Shown here piece after piece: positions 1 to 11,197 of a stretch of 35,345 nt of DNA. Every line of letters begins with the position of its first letter. Position 1 is the first letter of the stretch. Source of the DNA: Acanthamoeba sp. SK_2022b (Eukaryota; Discosea; Longamoebia; Acanthamoebidae); the NCBI GenBank assembly GCA_027943245.1, contig JANDJZ010000423.1, positions 1 to 35,345 of the forward strand, given 5' to 3'. The translations under genes were made by a program, and so were the position numbers. Below the pieces are notes generated by a model. It was given only the letters and a program-made list of their open reading frames with translations, did no database searches and had not been told where the DNA came from.

Positions 1-900
1 ACCAACGGCACCTCGGCGCCCGCCGGCGCGGCGGCCGAGAAGGACCCGGCGGCGGCCGAGCCCGAGAAGCCGGCGTGGATGGCCAAGCTCAAGTCGCGAC
101 CGAGCGGCAGCCTGGCGTCGTCCGCGAGCGAGACCGCCGCGCAGCCGCAGAGCGACAAGCCGGCGTGGATGAACAAGCTCAAGGGCCGCACCATGGAGGG
201 CCTCGTCAAGGAGGTCCTCGGCGCCCCGGAACCGGGCTCGGCGCCGGCCAAGCCCGCCTCGCCGCCCACGTCGCTCAACTCGTCGGGCTCGGGGGTCAAG
301 ACCGCTTCGCCGCCCGCGTCGCTCAATTCGTCGGGCTCGGGGGTCAAGACCGCCTCGCCGCCCACGTCGCTCAACTCGTCGGGCTCGGGGGTCAAGACCG
401 CCTCGCCGCCCGTGTCCCTCAACTCGTCGGGCTCGGCGACCAAGACCGCGACCGAGCCCGCCGCTCCGACGTCGCCTCAGCCCGGTACGCACGCTCGACA
501 CGCCCACCCGCACGCGCGCGCTGCGAGTGGCGCTCGTGGGAGGCGGGGTGGATGACGACTCACTCGCGCGCGTGGGCGTGGGCGTCTCGACAGGTGCTGG
601 TGGCAACTCCACGAACATCGTGCGCACCTACGCCGACCTCAAGGCGCGCGTCAACGTCGACGACCTCGACCTCACGCAACTCGAGGTGCGCGTCGTGTCG
701 TCGCGTTGAAGACGTGTGCTCACGGCTGCTTGTTTGCTGCTGTTGTGGTTTCTTTGCTGACGTGGCGACGTGCAAACCAACGCCAGATGTACTTGTCGGA
801 CGCCGAGTTTGCGCAGGTGATGGGCTGCACGAAAGCCGAGTGGCCCAAGCTGCCCAAGTGGAAGCAATCCGCCAAGAAGAAGGCCACCGAACTCTTCTGA
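1..900 (+). CDS. Villin-headpiece domain protein, 5' end outside window
   Basis: Reading frame 1 is open from the first base, so the gene starts upstream. Exons: <1-484, 594-685, 787-900 (TGA); both introns are GT-AG and phases agree. The C-terminus is a villin headpiece: a first subdomain around TYADLKARVNVDDLDLTQLE, joined by the second intron to YLSDAEFAQVMG, then WPKLPKWKQ and a terminal KKKATELF. The headpiece core Trp (KWKQ), the basic cluster and the final Leu-Phe of known F-actin-binding headpieces are all present, so actin binding is a fair inference. The upstream part is low-complexity Ala/Pro/Ser with two PAWM-KLK motifs (about 67-101 and 157-192) and four tandem 16-residue repeats (256-447). 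No gelsolin-type repeats lie in the visible part. An AATAAA follows the stop at 925-930. Domain call is confident; full architecture unknown. Confidence 0.85.
256..447 (+). repeat. Four tandem 48-bp coding repeats in the headpiece protein
   Basis: Four nearly identical 48-bp units encode ASPPTSLNSSGSGVKT with small changes (T/A/T/V at residue 5). The unit length is a multiple of three, so copy changes preserve frame. It probably forms a flexible linker before the headpiece. Confidence 0.9.
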
Positions 901-924
901 GCGAGGAGTCCGTGTTAAGACAAA

Positions 925-930
925 AATAAA
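925..930 (+). terminator. Polyadenylation signal of the headpiece gene
   Basis: A canonical AATAAA lies 25 bases after the TGA stop at 898-900, inside an AT-richer stretch. It is followed by a short GA repeat at about 948-963. Confidence 0.6.
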
Positions 931-1150
931 GTTATACAGCAAGCCAGAGAGAGAGAGAGAGAGGGCGCGATGAGAAGATACCTACACGTAGAGCATGCCA
1001 ACATTTGCGTGGTGTTGTGTCGCACGCTCCAAGTATTGGCTGAGCTGACGTCAGCAGCCAGTTCTGATTTACTTCCAAGAGGGAAAAGCGTTCCGGACAA
1101 CTGAAGCAGTTTCGCGATTCCATCTCCAGCGATTTGGCATTGGAGCAGAG

Positions 1151-3868
1151 ATGGCGGACGCCAAGCGATTCAAAAACAAGAACAAACATTGGCAATCGAA
1201 CAAAAAGGCCAAGCGGGATGAAGATGGAGAAGGATTCGACGCAAAAAAGAAGGTAGATGAAGGTGTAGCGGGCGTGGACTATGTGCAGTTCGAGGCCGAT
1301 GATGATGAGGAAGAGCCCAAGAAGAAGCTCACCAATGTGGCCAAGAAATCGGGAGGTTTCCAGAAGATGGGTGCGCCTCTCCACCAACTAGATTAATTCC
1401 GATTTCTCCGCCCAATTTGATCGTTTCATCTTCTATTCTGTTATCACTTAACTTCCATCATCATCTGCCACTTCTGTGTCACAGGGCTGTCGTATGAGAT
1501 CCTAAAGGCCGTATTGCGCAAGGGCTACAAGGTGCCCACGCCCATCCAGCGTAAGGCCGTGCCGGTCATCATGGGCGGCTCCGACGTGGTGGCCATGGCC
1601 CGCACCGGTTCCGGTAAGACGGCCGCCTTCGTGCTGCCCATGCTGCACAAGCTCCAGAAGCACTCGTTCCAGTTCGGCGCGCGCGGCCTCATCCTGTCGC
1701 CCACTCGCGAGCTGGCCATGCAGACCTTCAAGTTCTGCAAGGACCTGGGCCACTTCACCGACCTCCGCTACTGCTGCCTCATCGGTGGCGACAACATGGA
1801 GGACCAGTTCAGCCAGCTCACCCACAACCCCGACATGTACGTGTCCCGACCCATGGTCGTCTTCTGTCTGCGGGGGAGAGCGAGTAGCACGCATGCGCGT
1901 GAGTTCACGTGGCACTGACCCACCGCCGCCCATCCTGCAGTATCATCGCCACTCCTGGTCGTCTGCTCCACCACTTGCTCGAGGTGGAGATGAGTCTCAA
2001 GTCCGTCCAGTACGTTGTGTTCGATGAGGCCGACAGGTGCGCTACGTTTCTCTACATTTTATTTTTATTTATTTATATAAAAAATGGAAATTTAAAATTA
2101 TTATTATTAATTGATGGCTCACAGCAGCAAACGTTGCGCTTATTGGTGTGGGACAGGTTGTTCGAGATGGGTTTCGCAGAGCAGCTCAAGGAGATCATGG
2201 GCCGTCTGGCCGACAACCGGCAAACGCTCCTGTTCTCGGCCACGCTGCCCAGCACGCTGGTCGAGTTCGCGCGGGCCGGCCTCACCCAGCCCACCCTCAT
2301 CCGGCTCGATACCGACATCACCGTCTCCGAGCACCTGCGCAACGTCTTCTTCACCGTGCGCGCCGAGGAGAAGGCCTCCACCCTTCTCTGGATGATGAAG
2401 AACATCATCCCTCAAGACCACGTACGACACGACACGACACCACACGACACGACACGACACGACACGACACGACACGACACCACACGACACGACACCACAC
2501 GACACGACACGACACGACACACGGTTCGACAGGTGATTGATGATGGGGTCGATGGATGCGTGGCACAGGGCGCGGTCGTGTTCGTGGCGACGCGGCATCA
2601 CGTGGAGTACCTGCAGGAGCTGCTGCGATTGGGCGACGTGAGCGTGACCTCGGTCTACGGCACGATGGACCAGATGGCGCGTAAGCTCAACCTCACGCGC
2701 TTCCGCAACGGGCAGGCGCGCGTGCTGCTCGTGACCGACGTCGCCGCGCGCGGTCTTGACATTCCGCAGCTGGACTACGTCATCAACTACGACTTCCCCG
2801 CTCGGCCCAAGCTCTTCGTGCATCGCGTGGGTCGCGTGGCCCGTGCCGGCAGGTCCGGTACCGCCTACTCGCTCGTCTCGCCCGATGAGGTCTGTACAGC
2901 CTTGCCCCCCCCCCCCAATGTGTCTGTCGTCGTCGTCACGGTGTCGCCGGCGCACGCAGGCTAACGGAGATCTTGGATTCGCGATCGCAGTTGGCGTACA
3001 TGCTGGACGTCCACCTGTTCATGGGGTGGAAGCCCAAGCACGTGGTGCCCGAGGGCGAGGAGTACCACGAGAGCGAGGTCTACTACGGGCGCCTGCCCTC
3101 GGACGCCATCGCCTTCTACTCCGAGTTCGTGCTCAACTCGCACAACAACCACTCGGACCTCGTACGCCCATGCTCTCCATTTTTATTTTATTTTTAAAAA
3201 ATGATTTTATTAAAACATATAATTTACATAATTAATTTAATTAATCAATTTATTTATTGAGACTAACTATCGGTCGTGGGGCAAACAAAAAACAGCTAGC
3301 GCTGCACAAGGTGACGCTCAACGCCTACAAGCAGTATCACCGCACGCGCACGGCGCCGTCGCCAGAGTCGGTCAAGCGCGCCAAGCAGCTGCCGTCGGAC
3401 AGCCTGCACCCGTGCCTGGCGCGCTTCGGCGTGGTGGCCAGCGAGCAGGTCGAGGCCGTGGACTTCATCGCGAGCCTCAAGAAGTTCCGGCCGCCGCAGA
3501 CCGTGCTCGAGATGCAGCACGGCGACGTGGGCTCCAAGCGCCGAGGCGCCGCGGCGCTCACGGGCCAGGGCGCGCTGGACGTGATGAAGCACAAGCGGGA
3601 GCAGCACGACGAGCTGATCAAGCGGCGAATCGACGGCCAGCAGCAGCAGCTCGCGGAGCAGATGCAGACCGAGGCCGACGAGGAGGAATCGGCTCAGGCC
3701 ATCGCCCAGGAGGACGAGACCGAGACCGCGGTGACACAGGTGAGCAGCAGCAACGCCGCCGCTGAGCACAACTCAGGTTCGCGACCTCTCCCCCCCCTCC
3801 CCTCCCCCACGCGTATCAGCGACCCGCTCCCCGCACAAGAAGGGCCACGTGGTTGATTGTGTTGGTCG

Positions 3869-3931
<63 letters not shown>

Positions 3932-4511
3932 GTCAAGAAGCGTAAGCGCGAGCCGGAGACGTATAGGGACGAGGAGTACTTCATTCCCATGTTCCAGCAG
4001 GGCAGAGCCAAGGAGGACGCGTACGCCACTGCCGCTCCTTCTCTCGTGCGCTGTTGCGTTCAGAGACGTGGGTGTGGGGGAGGCTCACCATCGCTTGTCT
4101 CGATTTTTGTCGTCGTCGTCGTCGTCGTGGCCGTTGCTGTATTGTGTCGAGCGCAGGTTGTCGGTGCGCGACGATTCGCGCGGTTTGATGGGCGACGTGG
4201 CTCTGGATCTGATGAGCGACGACAAGCAAACGATGCTGAAGAACAAGAACGCCATGCGGTAACCACCGCCTCGTTAACAACAACCATGTCGAGGTGTTTG
4301 CTGATCCTCTCTCTCTCTCTCTCTCTCTCTCTTGCAGGTGGGACCGAAAGAGGAAGCGCTTCGTGACCGCCGCCTCGCTCGAGGCCAAGGAGAAGAAGGG
4401 CGGGTTCAAGTTCAAGAACGAATCTGGCACCAACGTCGACGGCACCAAGAAGGTCTCCATGTACGTCAGACAGCCCACTCACCACACACAATCGCAGTGA
4501 CCATTGGCGCC

Positions 4512-4578
<67 letters not shown>

Positions 4579-4948
4579 CCACGACGCGAGCAGTTACAAG
4601 AAGTGGACGGAGCGGACGCGCGCTCACATCCCGAGCGTGGGCGACGACGAGACCACCGTGCGGGCGGTGCCCGTCGAGGGCAGCAAGTACCGCCACAAGG
4701 CGCCCAAGCCCTCGGCCGGCGCTGGCGGACGCAGCGAGCTGCGGGGCGCCGAGCAGATCGGAAAGGAGAAGAAGCGGGTCAAGAAGCTGCAGATGAAGAT
4801 GAAGTCGGGTCGTGCCAACAACAACAGAATGGCCAGCAGGGGCGGCGGAGGCGGACGCGGTGGGCGAGGCGGCGGCAGGGGCGGCCGAGGTGGAGGAAGG
4901 GGTGGAGGTGGCGGAAGGGGTGGGGGTGGCGGAAGGGGCAGGAGATGA
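1151..4948 (+). CDS. DDX54: DEAD-box ATP-dependent RNA helicase DDX54/Dbp10
   Basis: Exons: 1151-1370, 1485-1836, 1941-2036, 2157-2421, 2569-2889, 2991-3161, 3296-3776, 3933-4020, 4157-4258, 4338-4460, 4594-4948; 857 aa. Helicase motifs appear in order: Q motif (GYKVPTPIQ), I (ARTGSGKT), Ia (PTRELA), Ib (TPGR), II (DEAD), III (SAT), IV ([13 protein letters not shown]), V (ARGLDI), VI ([10 protein letters not shown]). The Dbp10/DDX54 assignment rests on flanking blocks: the GGFQKMGLSYEI lead-in, [30 protein letters not shown] and WDRKRKRFV, all placed as in that family. The protein ends in a Lys-rich stretch and an RGG/GGRGG tail. Known family role is a nucleolar helicase in 60S ribosomal subunit assembly. 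Only the exon 7/8 junction is uncertain: 3776 was chosen because CAG|GT and phase 1 restore a Val before KKRKRE. Intron 4 (2422-2568) is open in frame. Confidence 0.93.
2422..2568 (+). repeat. CGACA-type pentanucleotide repeat filling an intron
   Basis: Helicase intron 4 has about 100 bases (2424-2522) of ACGAC/ACCAC pentanucleotide repeat followed by a normal acceptor at 2568. The intron is 147 nt (49 codons) with no in-frame stop. Comparison with the conserved helicase core (IIPQDH joined to [11 protein letters not shown]) indicates it is spliced out. Confidence 0.85.
3870..3929 (+). repeat. (CA)n microsatellite in helicase intron 7
   Basis: About 30 CA units run directly into the CGCAG acceptor at 3932, where a polypyrimidine tract would normally sit. 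Confidence 0.95.
4306..4333 (+). repeat. (CT)n tract before the exon 10 acceptor
   Basis: A CT dinucleotide run ends in CTTGCAG at 4337 and acts as an extended polypyrimidine tract for helicase exon 10. Confidence 0.85.
4513..4577 (+). repeat. (CA)n microsatellite in helicase intron 10
   Basis: About 32 CA units lie between the donor at 4461 and the acceptor at 4593. Confidence 0.95.
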
Positions 4949-5159
4949 TGTTGGTGAGGCCAAAGAAGAGGCGCTGTTGCAGATTGGACGCCAAAAGTCT
5001 CTGGCTCTTAGTGGTGTTTTTAAGCCTGGGATCTTTACCCAGTGCCCAAGAAGGTATGTGTTGGTTTACACATTGGGTATCCAGTTCAGGAGGTGCCTGG
5101 CGAAAGTGAAAGGAGACGCACTTTCCACCTTCTCCTTGCCCCATTCACTACGCCGCACC

Positions 5160-5822
5160 ATGGACCAACCCGTGTCTTTTCCCGCTGATGTGATTACGAC
5201 CGAAGAATGCCCAAGAATGGCCCAACTGCAATCCCCTACGCCTCCCCATCCCTTGCACCTGCTTCATCTGGCGTTGCAAGTCGAGCAGATGCTTCGGTAT
5301 CTCCCCAACGACGATCCGTCCATGGAAAGGGCGCGCGCTGTCTTGTCCTTCATGCGTCATCTGCTGGAGAACGAGCTCATTAGTAGTACGGATGTGCTGA
5401 AGACGATGCTAAGCCAAAGCATTGTTTCCGACGAGGGCATCCGCGACGACGTGGAGGGCTTGCTCGAAGCGCTAAATGACCAGGCTTGTGACCACAAAAT
5501 TCCCGAAACCGCCTTCATGTCAACCGCCCTGCTGCTGCTCATGTCGTACCTCATCGACTGCTGGCCCGCTGCCATTGTAATGTCTCCGCGCAATACCATC
5601 AACTTCAAGCACGGAACGAGTACCCTCATCATCAACGGAAGAGACTCTTTTGCCCACTACGACCACGGACCAGAGCCCTCGACCTACCACACCTACACCC
5701 TCTGTGACATTACCAAAGTTCTCACCCAGTTAATGGGCACGCAGCTCTCCGCACACCAGTGGGAGCTGTGTGAGCTGCTGTCATTTGCTATGCGTGCCCT
5801 GGCTCCGCCCACTGCGTGCTGA
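5160..5822 (+). CDS. Unrecognised single-exon protein, 220 aa
   Basis: Open frame from an ATG at 5160 to TGA at 5820-5822. The frame stays open upstream into the helicase gene, but that part is a shadow of the helicase RGG tail in another frame, so 5160 is taken as the start. The protein looks globular, not low-complexity. It has leucine-rich helical segments (LHLLHLALQVEQML, ARAVLSFMRHLLENEL), a hydrophobic stretch (TALLLLMSYLIDCW) and a C-terminal half with INGRDSFAHYDHGPE. There is no signal peptide and no motif I recognise. It lies 211 bases after the helicase stop on the same strand. Codon use and GC are lower than in neighbouring exons, yet lack of repeats and sustained openness favour a real gene. 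Function unknown. Confidence 0.6.
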   Translation: MDQPVSFPADVITTEECPRMAQLQSPTPPHPLHLLHLALQVEQMLRYLPNDDPSMERARAVLSFMRHLLENELISSTDVLKTMLSQSIVSDEGIRDDVEGLLEALNDQACDHKIPETAFMSTALLLLMSYLIDCWPAAIVMSPRNTINFKHGTSTLIINGRDSFAHYDHGPEPSTYHTYTLCDITKVLTQLMGTQLSAHQWELCELLSFAMRALAPPTAC

Positions 5823-7101
5823 GTGGGAGTTGGCCAATACACATACATAACACCACGGTCGTGGCAAGCATATCAGAGACACGTCGTTGAACAGCATCAG
5901 GTGGAGCTCTGTTGTAAGCGACGCACGTGCGACACACGTTTACGTCAATGAAGGACATAAAATCCGTCGCCCTCTCCTCCCTAGATCTTGTCGCCCTCGC
6001 CCTCGTTCTCCCTCGTTGTCCCTCGGTCCCCAGGTAGGGCGCCGCTGCTTCGACTCGGACGCCGCCCTGCCACATCACTGTCGCGGTAGACAAAGGGGCG
6101 TGTCGTGGTCGTGGTCGTGGTCGCTGTCTGATCGCCGACCGCTTGTCCTCACTGGTGCATGAGGAGTCTGAGGAGTGCTGTTCTCAAGTCAGTTATGTGA
6201 GATATCTAAAGGAAGGTACCTCAGTGACATCAAGGCAAGGGTTTCCATCAATGACCCCATATTAGAGCTGTCCTTGGCTGAACCAACCACAAGGCAAGTA
6301 ACTAACTCTCAGTGCGTCAGTGTGTCAAGGGTTGCCTGCCTATGGTATATTGGAGAGCAAGAATATATTGTAAATGGGAGGCTAAGCACCAAAACTACCA
6401 CATGTGCTTGTGCTTGGATTTCATACACAATCATATCTTATACCACTAAACTCATATCATAACCATAGAACAACTCATGTCATAACCATAGAAGATTCAG
6501 CAGCACTAACAAAGGGATCATGTGACATGTCAGTTTTGCTGTCATGCTCCCAATTCTTCCAACGTCTATATGCCAATGATTGTTACTAAGTTGCACCTCT
6601 ACAAGCTAATTGCCATGGGACAGCAATGCTATGCTGATCTCTGTGTTGGGTCAGCCACCATCTATCCTTGTCAGTCTATCCAATACATATGGGCATATTG
6701 AGAAAGCAGTCCTCAATGCATTGCACACCTGCATCAGTAGCCCAACCTGATGACCAACTGCTGTTACAACCAGAACAAGGAAGCAGGTTGGCACAGAGGA
6801 GAATGACAGTTTTATGTCACCGCCATAAAAAAAGCAAGTCACTTAAGTGCACCTACTAACATGCCCAGCACACTGGCAGTAGGATGGTTTTCGATGACCC
6901 TTCATCATCGTGCAATCATTGGCGTGTGCTATGTTCGCTTGGTGGATGCGGAGTTTCGGCCTGTAGTTATCAGGGGAATCATTGTACATAAAGCGACGGT
7001 GTTGGAATTCCATAGTGCATGCCTCGTCAGCGAGCCACGGAAACGACAGTCACGCACTTCATCTACCAGGGCTGCAGCTGCCAGAACGAGAAGGAAGCGA
7101 G
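5823..7101. other. Intergenic region with CpG-poor island
   Basis: No convincing gene. 5823-6165 is moderately GC-rich, with pyrimidine-rich CCCTCG runs at about 5995-6030 and a short GTGGTC repeat at 6102-6122. About 6181-6870 is AT-richer, nearly lacks CpG (three in roughly 690 bases) and has only short open frames. 6890-7101 regains CpG and probably holds the promoter and 5' leader of the KDEL receptor gene. Confidence 0.6.
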
Positions 7102-8200
7102 ATGAATATCTTCAGAATTATTGGTGATCTTATGCACCTTGCGAGCATCCTGATGCTCCTATGGAAAATCAGGGCCACCAAATCGTGCGCTGGTAATCGC
7201 CCCTCTTCTATTCTTCATTTCATTTTGATCGAATTTCGCTTGCCCTACCACAAGCGCTCAAATCGAGCGGTCAGATTACACTGATGTACCAAAGAAGGGG
7301 GCTAGAATGGTGCCAAGTGCTCATCTGTTCCTCTCCCGCAGGTGTTTCACTCAAGACGCAGGAGATGTATGCGCTCGTGTTTGTGACGCGCTACCTCGAC
7401 ATTTTCTGGAACTTCTCCTCCCTCTACAACTCTATCATGAAGATCGTCTTCCTCGCCACTTCTTTTACGATTATCTACTTCATCCGAATGAAGTACCGCC
7501 ACTCCTATGACAAGTACGCCCCCTTCCGTCTCAGTTTGAGGTCGTGCAGGAATCTTTGTGTTCTTGTGCAATCAAATTCGTGTAGCGGCACAACGCGCCT
7601 TTGAAGCCACAGCCTGTAGGCTTCGTAGCGCCCGTGCGCCACGTCTCTGTGATGTAGTGTGAACACTCTTCTGCTGTTATGAAAGTGCATGTTGACCTCC
7701 TTCTTCCTCTTCTGTTGCAGGGAGCACGATTCCTTCCGAGTGGTGTTCCTCATCGGCCCGGCCCTTCTACTGGCGCTGGTCTTCAACCCCGAGTTCTCGG
7801 TCTTCGAGATCCTGTGGGCCTTCTCCATCTACCTCGAGGCCCTTGCCATCCTGCCACAGCTCTTCCTCCTCCAGCGCACCGGCGAGGTGGAGACCCTCAC
7901 CTCCCACTACATCTTCGCTCTGGGCGGCTACAGAGCGTTCTACCTCCTCAACTGGATCTACCGCCTTGCCACCGAGCCCGGCTACTCGAACTGGATCGTC
8001 TGGATTGCTGGGTACGGACTGCAATACCTCTACCTCTACTTCTACTTTGTGAGTGGGCCTTTGTGGCAAGTGAGGTGGCGCTCACCCTTTCTTGCTTCGT
8101 TGCGCTACACAGCTTCGTGCAGACCGTCCTCTACATGGACTTCTTCTACTACTACATCCAGAGCAAGTGGTATGGCAAGAAGTTCGTCCTGCCCGCCTAA
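7102..8200 (+). CDS. KDELR: ER lumen protein-retaining receptor (KDEL receptor)
   Basis: Exons: 7102-7192, 7342-7513, 7721-8048, 8123-8200; 222 aa, near the usual 212-220 for the family. It begins MNIFRIIGDLMHLAS, followed by KIRATKSCAG, ALVFVTRYLDIFW, IIYFIRMKYRHSYDK, DSFRVVFLIGPALLL, LEALAILPQLFLLQRTGEVE, SHYIFALGGYRAFYLLNW and the terminal DFFYYYIQSKWYGKKFVLPA. These are the hallmark segments of the seven-helix Erd2/KDEL receptor. Known role: binds C-terminal HDEL/KDEL signals in the Golgi and returns escaped ER chaperones via COPI vesicles. The fourth exon start is set by phase (acceptor 8122). A more conserved FVQ would be gained from the acceptor at 8112, but that one is out of frame. 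A likely AATAAA sits at 8311-8316. Confidence 0.95.
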
Positions 8201-8529
8201 TCGTCCAAACAGTACCTCTACCTCTTCGTCTGTTCAACCCCCCTTCTCTCCCCGCCTTTGCTCCTGTTCAGCCTTTGTCTCCACCTTTCTCGCGATGTGC
8301 CAGTTAAAGAAATAAAAGGAAAAAAATTAAGCGAATAATTTCCGTGATGGCGAAGAGGCCCAGATTCCGTTTCGATAGAAATTCCATCGCGTCGCCTTTG
8401 GCTGGGTGTGAGAATCAATCGATTTCGTTCCATTTGACCTAAATCTCGACTGACGAAGAACCCCGAGGAGAAAAGTAGAGGACAGCAAGCACATCCGAAT
8501 CGTTTAAATTGATAGAAAAAAGGAGAAGA
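8201..8529. other. Spacer between KDEL receptor and PI3K genes
   Basis: Contains the KDEL receptor 3' UTR with AATAAA at 8311-8316, then an AT-richer stretch leading to the PI3K start. No open frame of note; presumably it holds the PI3K promoter. Confidence 0.55.
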
Positions 8530-11144
8530 ATGTTGAGGCCTGAGGGCGGATCTAGGCGAGGTTCTTCAACCGCCAGGCACTCTTCGTCAACAACGGGCCC
8601 TCATGACTTTGAGCCAGAGACGGTGGTCCTGCCCACCATATGCCGCTATTGTAAGGACGTGATGTGGAGCTTCGCCTCTGGGCTGAGGTGCACGCGTTGC
8701 TCCTGCTCAATTCATCCCGAATGTCGAGCCGAAACACCCAACGATTGTCCCGTAGTTCCTCGTGCCTCCATGGCAAGCGCAGGCAGCGCACCTGTACTTG
8801 CTCCTTTCCCTTCCCTTTTATTCCATTGATGACGCCACGTAGAACCACTCAATTGAACGAATTACTGCTGGTAGAGCGTGGGCTTCAATCGGCGAGGAAT
8901 CGTGAAGGAGGGCTTCCTATGGAAGATGGCCAAGGCCGACCCCAGCTGGACCCACCTTTGGTGTATATGCAAGCCCGAGGCCCTCTACATCTTCCGCCCC
9001 CAACAGGTGAGAGCCCCTCCGTCTGTCTTTTTGGCGCTTCACGGAAGCTGGTGGCCTTGAGGCGTTGGCCTGCCAAGAGAGTGAGGTGCGCACGATCACC
9101 AGACGAGCCTTGACGTTCGCATGCTTGGGTTGTCTGTGATACAGAGATTGCTCGAGTACAGGAATCCCATGCTGGTCCTGGGCCTGGGCGAGCCCACCCT
9201 GTCGGTGGCCAACGTGCAGGCCCTCCGCGAGCACTGCTTCATCGTGGAGACCGGCTCGGGCGACTACCACTACTTCGCCGCCAACTCGGACGAGGAGCGC
9301 AAGGAGTGGAAGTACGTCATCAAGCACCGCAAGGCCAAGTCGCGCTACACGCCCGCCGGCGCCGACGCCACCAACGGCGACGATTGGGTATCGCGCTTCA
9401 CCCTTGTCATCGGGTCCACGCACACACACGCACACACTCACCTCCGCTGTCTGTCTCCTCACCAGGTCAACGAGTCCTGGATATGGACGCCAGATCGGCC
9501 AGAACCGAGCCCCTACGGCTGGGAAGATGTCAAGCCGTCCCAGATCAAGATGCTCAACCTCCTCCCCATCATCCAAAACGTGCGTGCAACCAACGCAGCA
9601 AGCGCGGCGCATGACATGTGTGCCGTCGTGGCCCGCCCCTGTGTTGACGGCGAGTGATGGCGAGCAGGAGCCGACCGCCAGGGGTTTCCTGCCCGAGCTG
9701 GAGCTGCGCCAGGACGACCTCGTGATCGACAAGCAGGAGGTGGCCTACTTCCGCACCAAGATGGCCAAGTATGTCTTCATTGGTGGTGGTCGTCCCCCCT
9801 CGAGTGTGAGCCTCACTCTCGAATCGCGACGCGTAAAGGGTGGTGCAGGCCCAGAGTCTGCGACGCGTGCGCCTCATCCTGGCCGAGCTCACCGACGCCC
9901 CCGTGCCGACCAACTTCCCGAGCGTGTTCCTCGTCCTGTTCCGCATGGGCAAGAACGCCTACCGCGTCCGCTGCTCCAAGGACACCAACCTCAAGCAAGT
10001 CATCATCGGTATCCCAAGCCCCCACCCAGTCTCCCTGTCTCTCCCCCCAAACCTCACCCCGCGCTCGTGTCGTGTCGTGTGTCGCATTGGCGAAATCGGT
10101 GGGCAGAGGAGGTGCTGTTCCGGACGCAGGCGGTGGACATGTCGGTGTCGTGGGCCCTGCCGGCGATCGAGGACTACGTGGTGAGGTGCGGCCGGTTGAA
10201 CGAGTACATCGTGGACACCGATATCCGGCTCCACTCGATCGTCTACGTGCGGGACGCCATCACCAAGTCGCGAGCGATCGAGTTCGACCTGCTGCCCTAC
10301 GAAGCGCAGCTCCACCACACCGACGCCGTCTCGGTCGACGACTCGCCCGTGGCCGAGCAGTCCTTCTGCTCCCCCGAGGCCGACCAGGCGCTGGGCTTTG
10401 ACTTCAGTACGCCTCGCCTTCTCGCTTTGGCCAGGCCTGGCGTGGTGGCGATGGCAACTAACCTCTGATGATTGCGTGCGTGTCATGTGATGCTCGACAC
10501 ACACACACGAACCTACACGCAGCTGTACAGAACTGCTATCACGCGCACGACGTGAGCAAGCGATTCGAGGTCAAGGTGCGGCGCGTGGAGAACCTCACCA
10601 AGCAGACGCTCTACGACGCCAACGCCTTCTTCGGGCTGGACATCGAGGGCGACCGGGTCAACGTGTTCGTGGCCTTCAAGCTGGTCTTTGGCGAGCAGCT
10701 CCTCGCGCCCGTCCTCCACACCCAGCCCGTGCTGCCCACGCAGCCCGTGTGGGAGGACTGGCTCGTCACCGAGCTGCTCAGCATGGAGGTAACCCAACCC
10801 GCCCGAGCACGCCGATTATTCCTTATTTTATATTTTAAATTATATTATTGTTTTATTATTTATGTTTTGTTTTCTTGTCGACGCTCACACACACACACAC
10901 ACACACGCAGAACGTCCCGCGGGAGGCGCGGCTCTGCTTCACGCTCTACGCGTGCAAGGCGCAGGGTGGGGGAGCCATGGGGATGATCACCAACCTCTTC
11001 CGGCAGGCCAATCAGGTCGTGCCGTTGGCCGCCACCGAGATCACCTACGCCGACTTCCGGGGCGTCCTGCGGCGCGGCCCCTACTGTCTCCCCATGTGGT
11101 CTCTCGTCGCCCCTGCCGCCGGCTCTCCCAAACGTATGCCCTCG

Positions 11145-11197
<53 letters not shown>

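Noticed and set aside
2140..2955. 271-codon minus-strand ORF opposite the helicase
   Set aside because: Antisense shadow of helicase exons and the pentanucleotide repeat.
3162..3295. AT-rich gap in the helicase as a gene break
   Set aside because: It has GT and AG ends and joins in-frame family-conserved sequence, so it is an intron.
3849..4366. His-Thr repeat proteins
   Set aside because: They translate intronic CA repeats; same for Cys-Val runs over GT repeats elsewhere.
4812..5159. Upstream extension of the 5160 gene
   Set aside because: The open frame overlaps the helicase RGG tail and 3' UTR in another frame; composition there is explained by the helicase.
9404..10468. Single 354-codon ORF in the PI3K gene
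   Set aside because: It reads through introns and changes frame relative to conserved exons; only parts of it are real exons.
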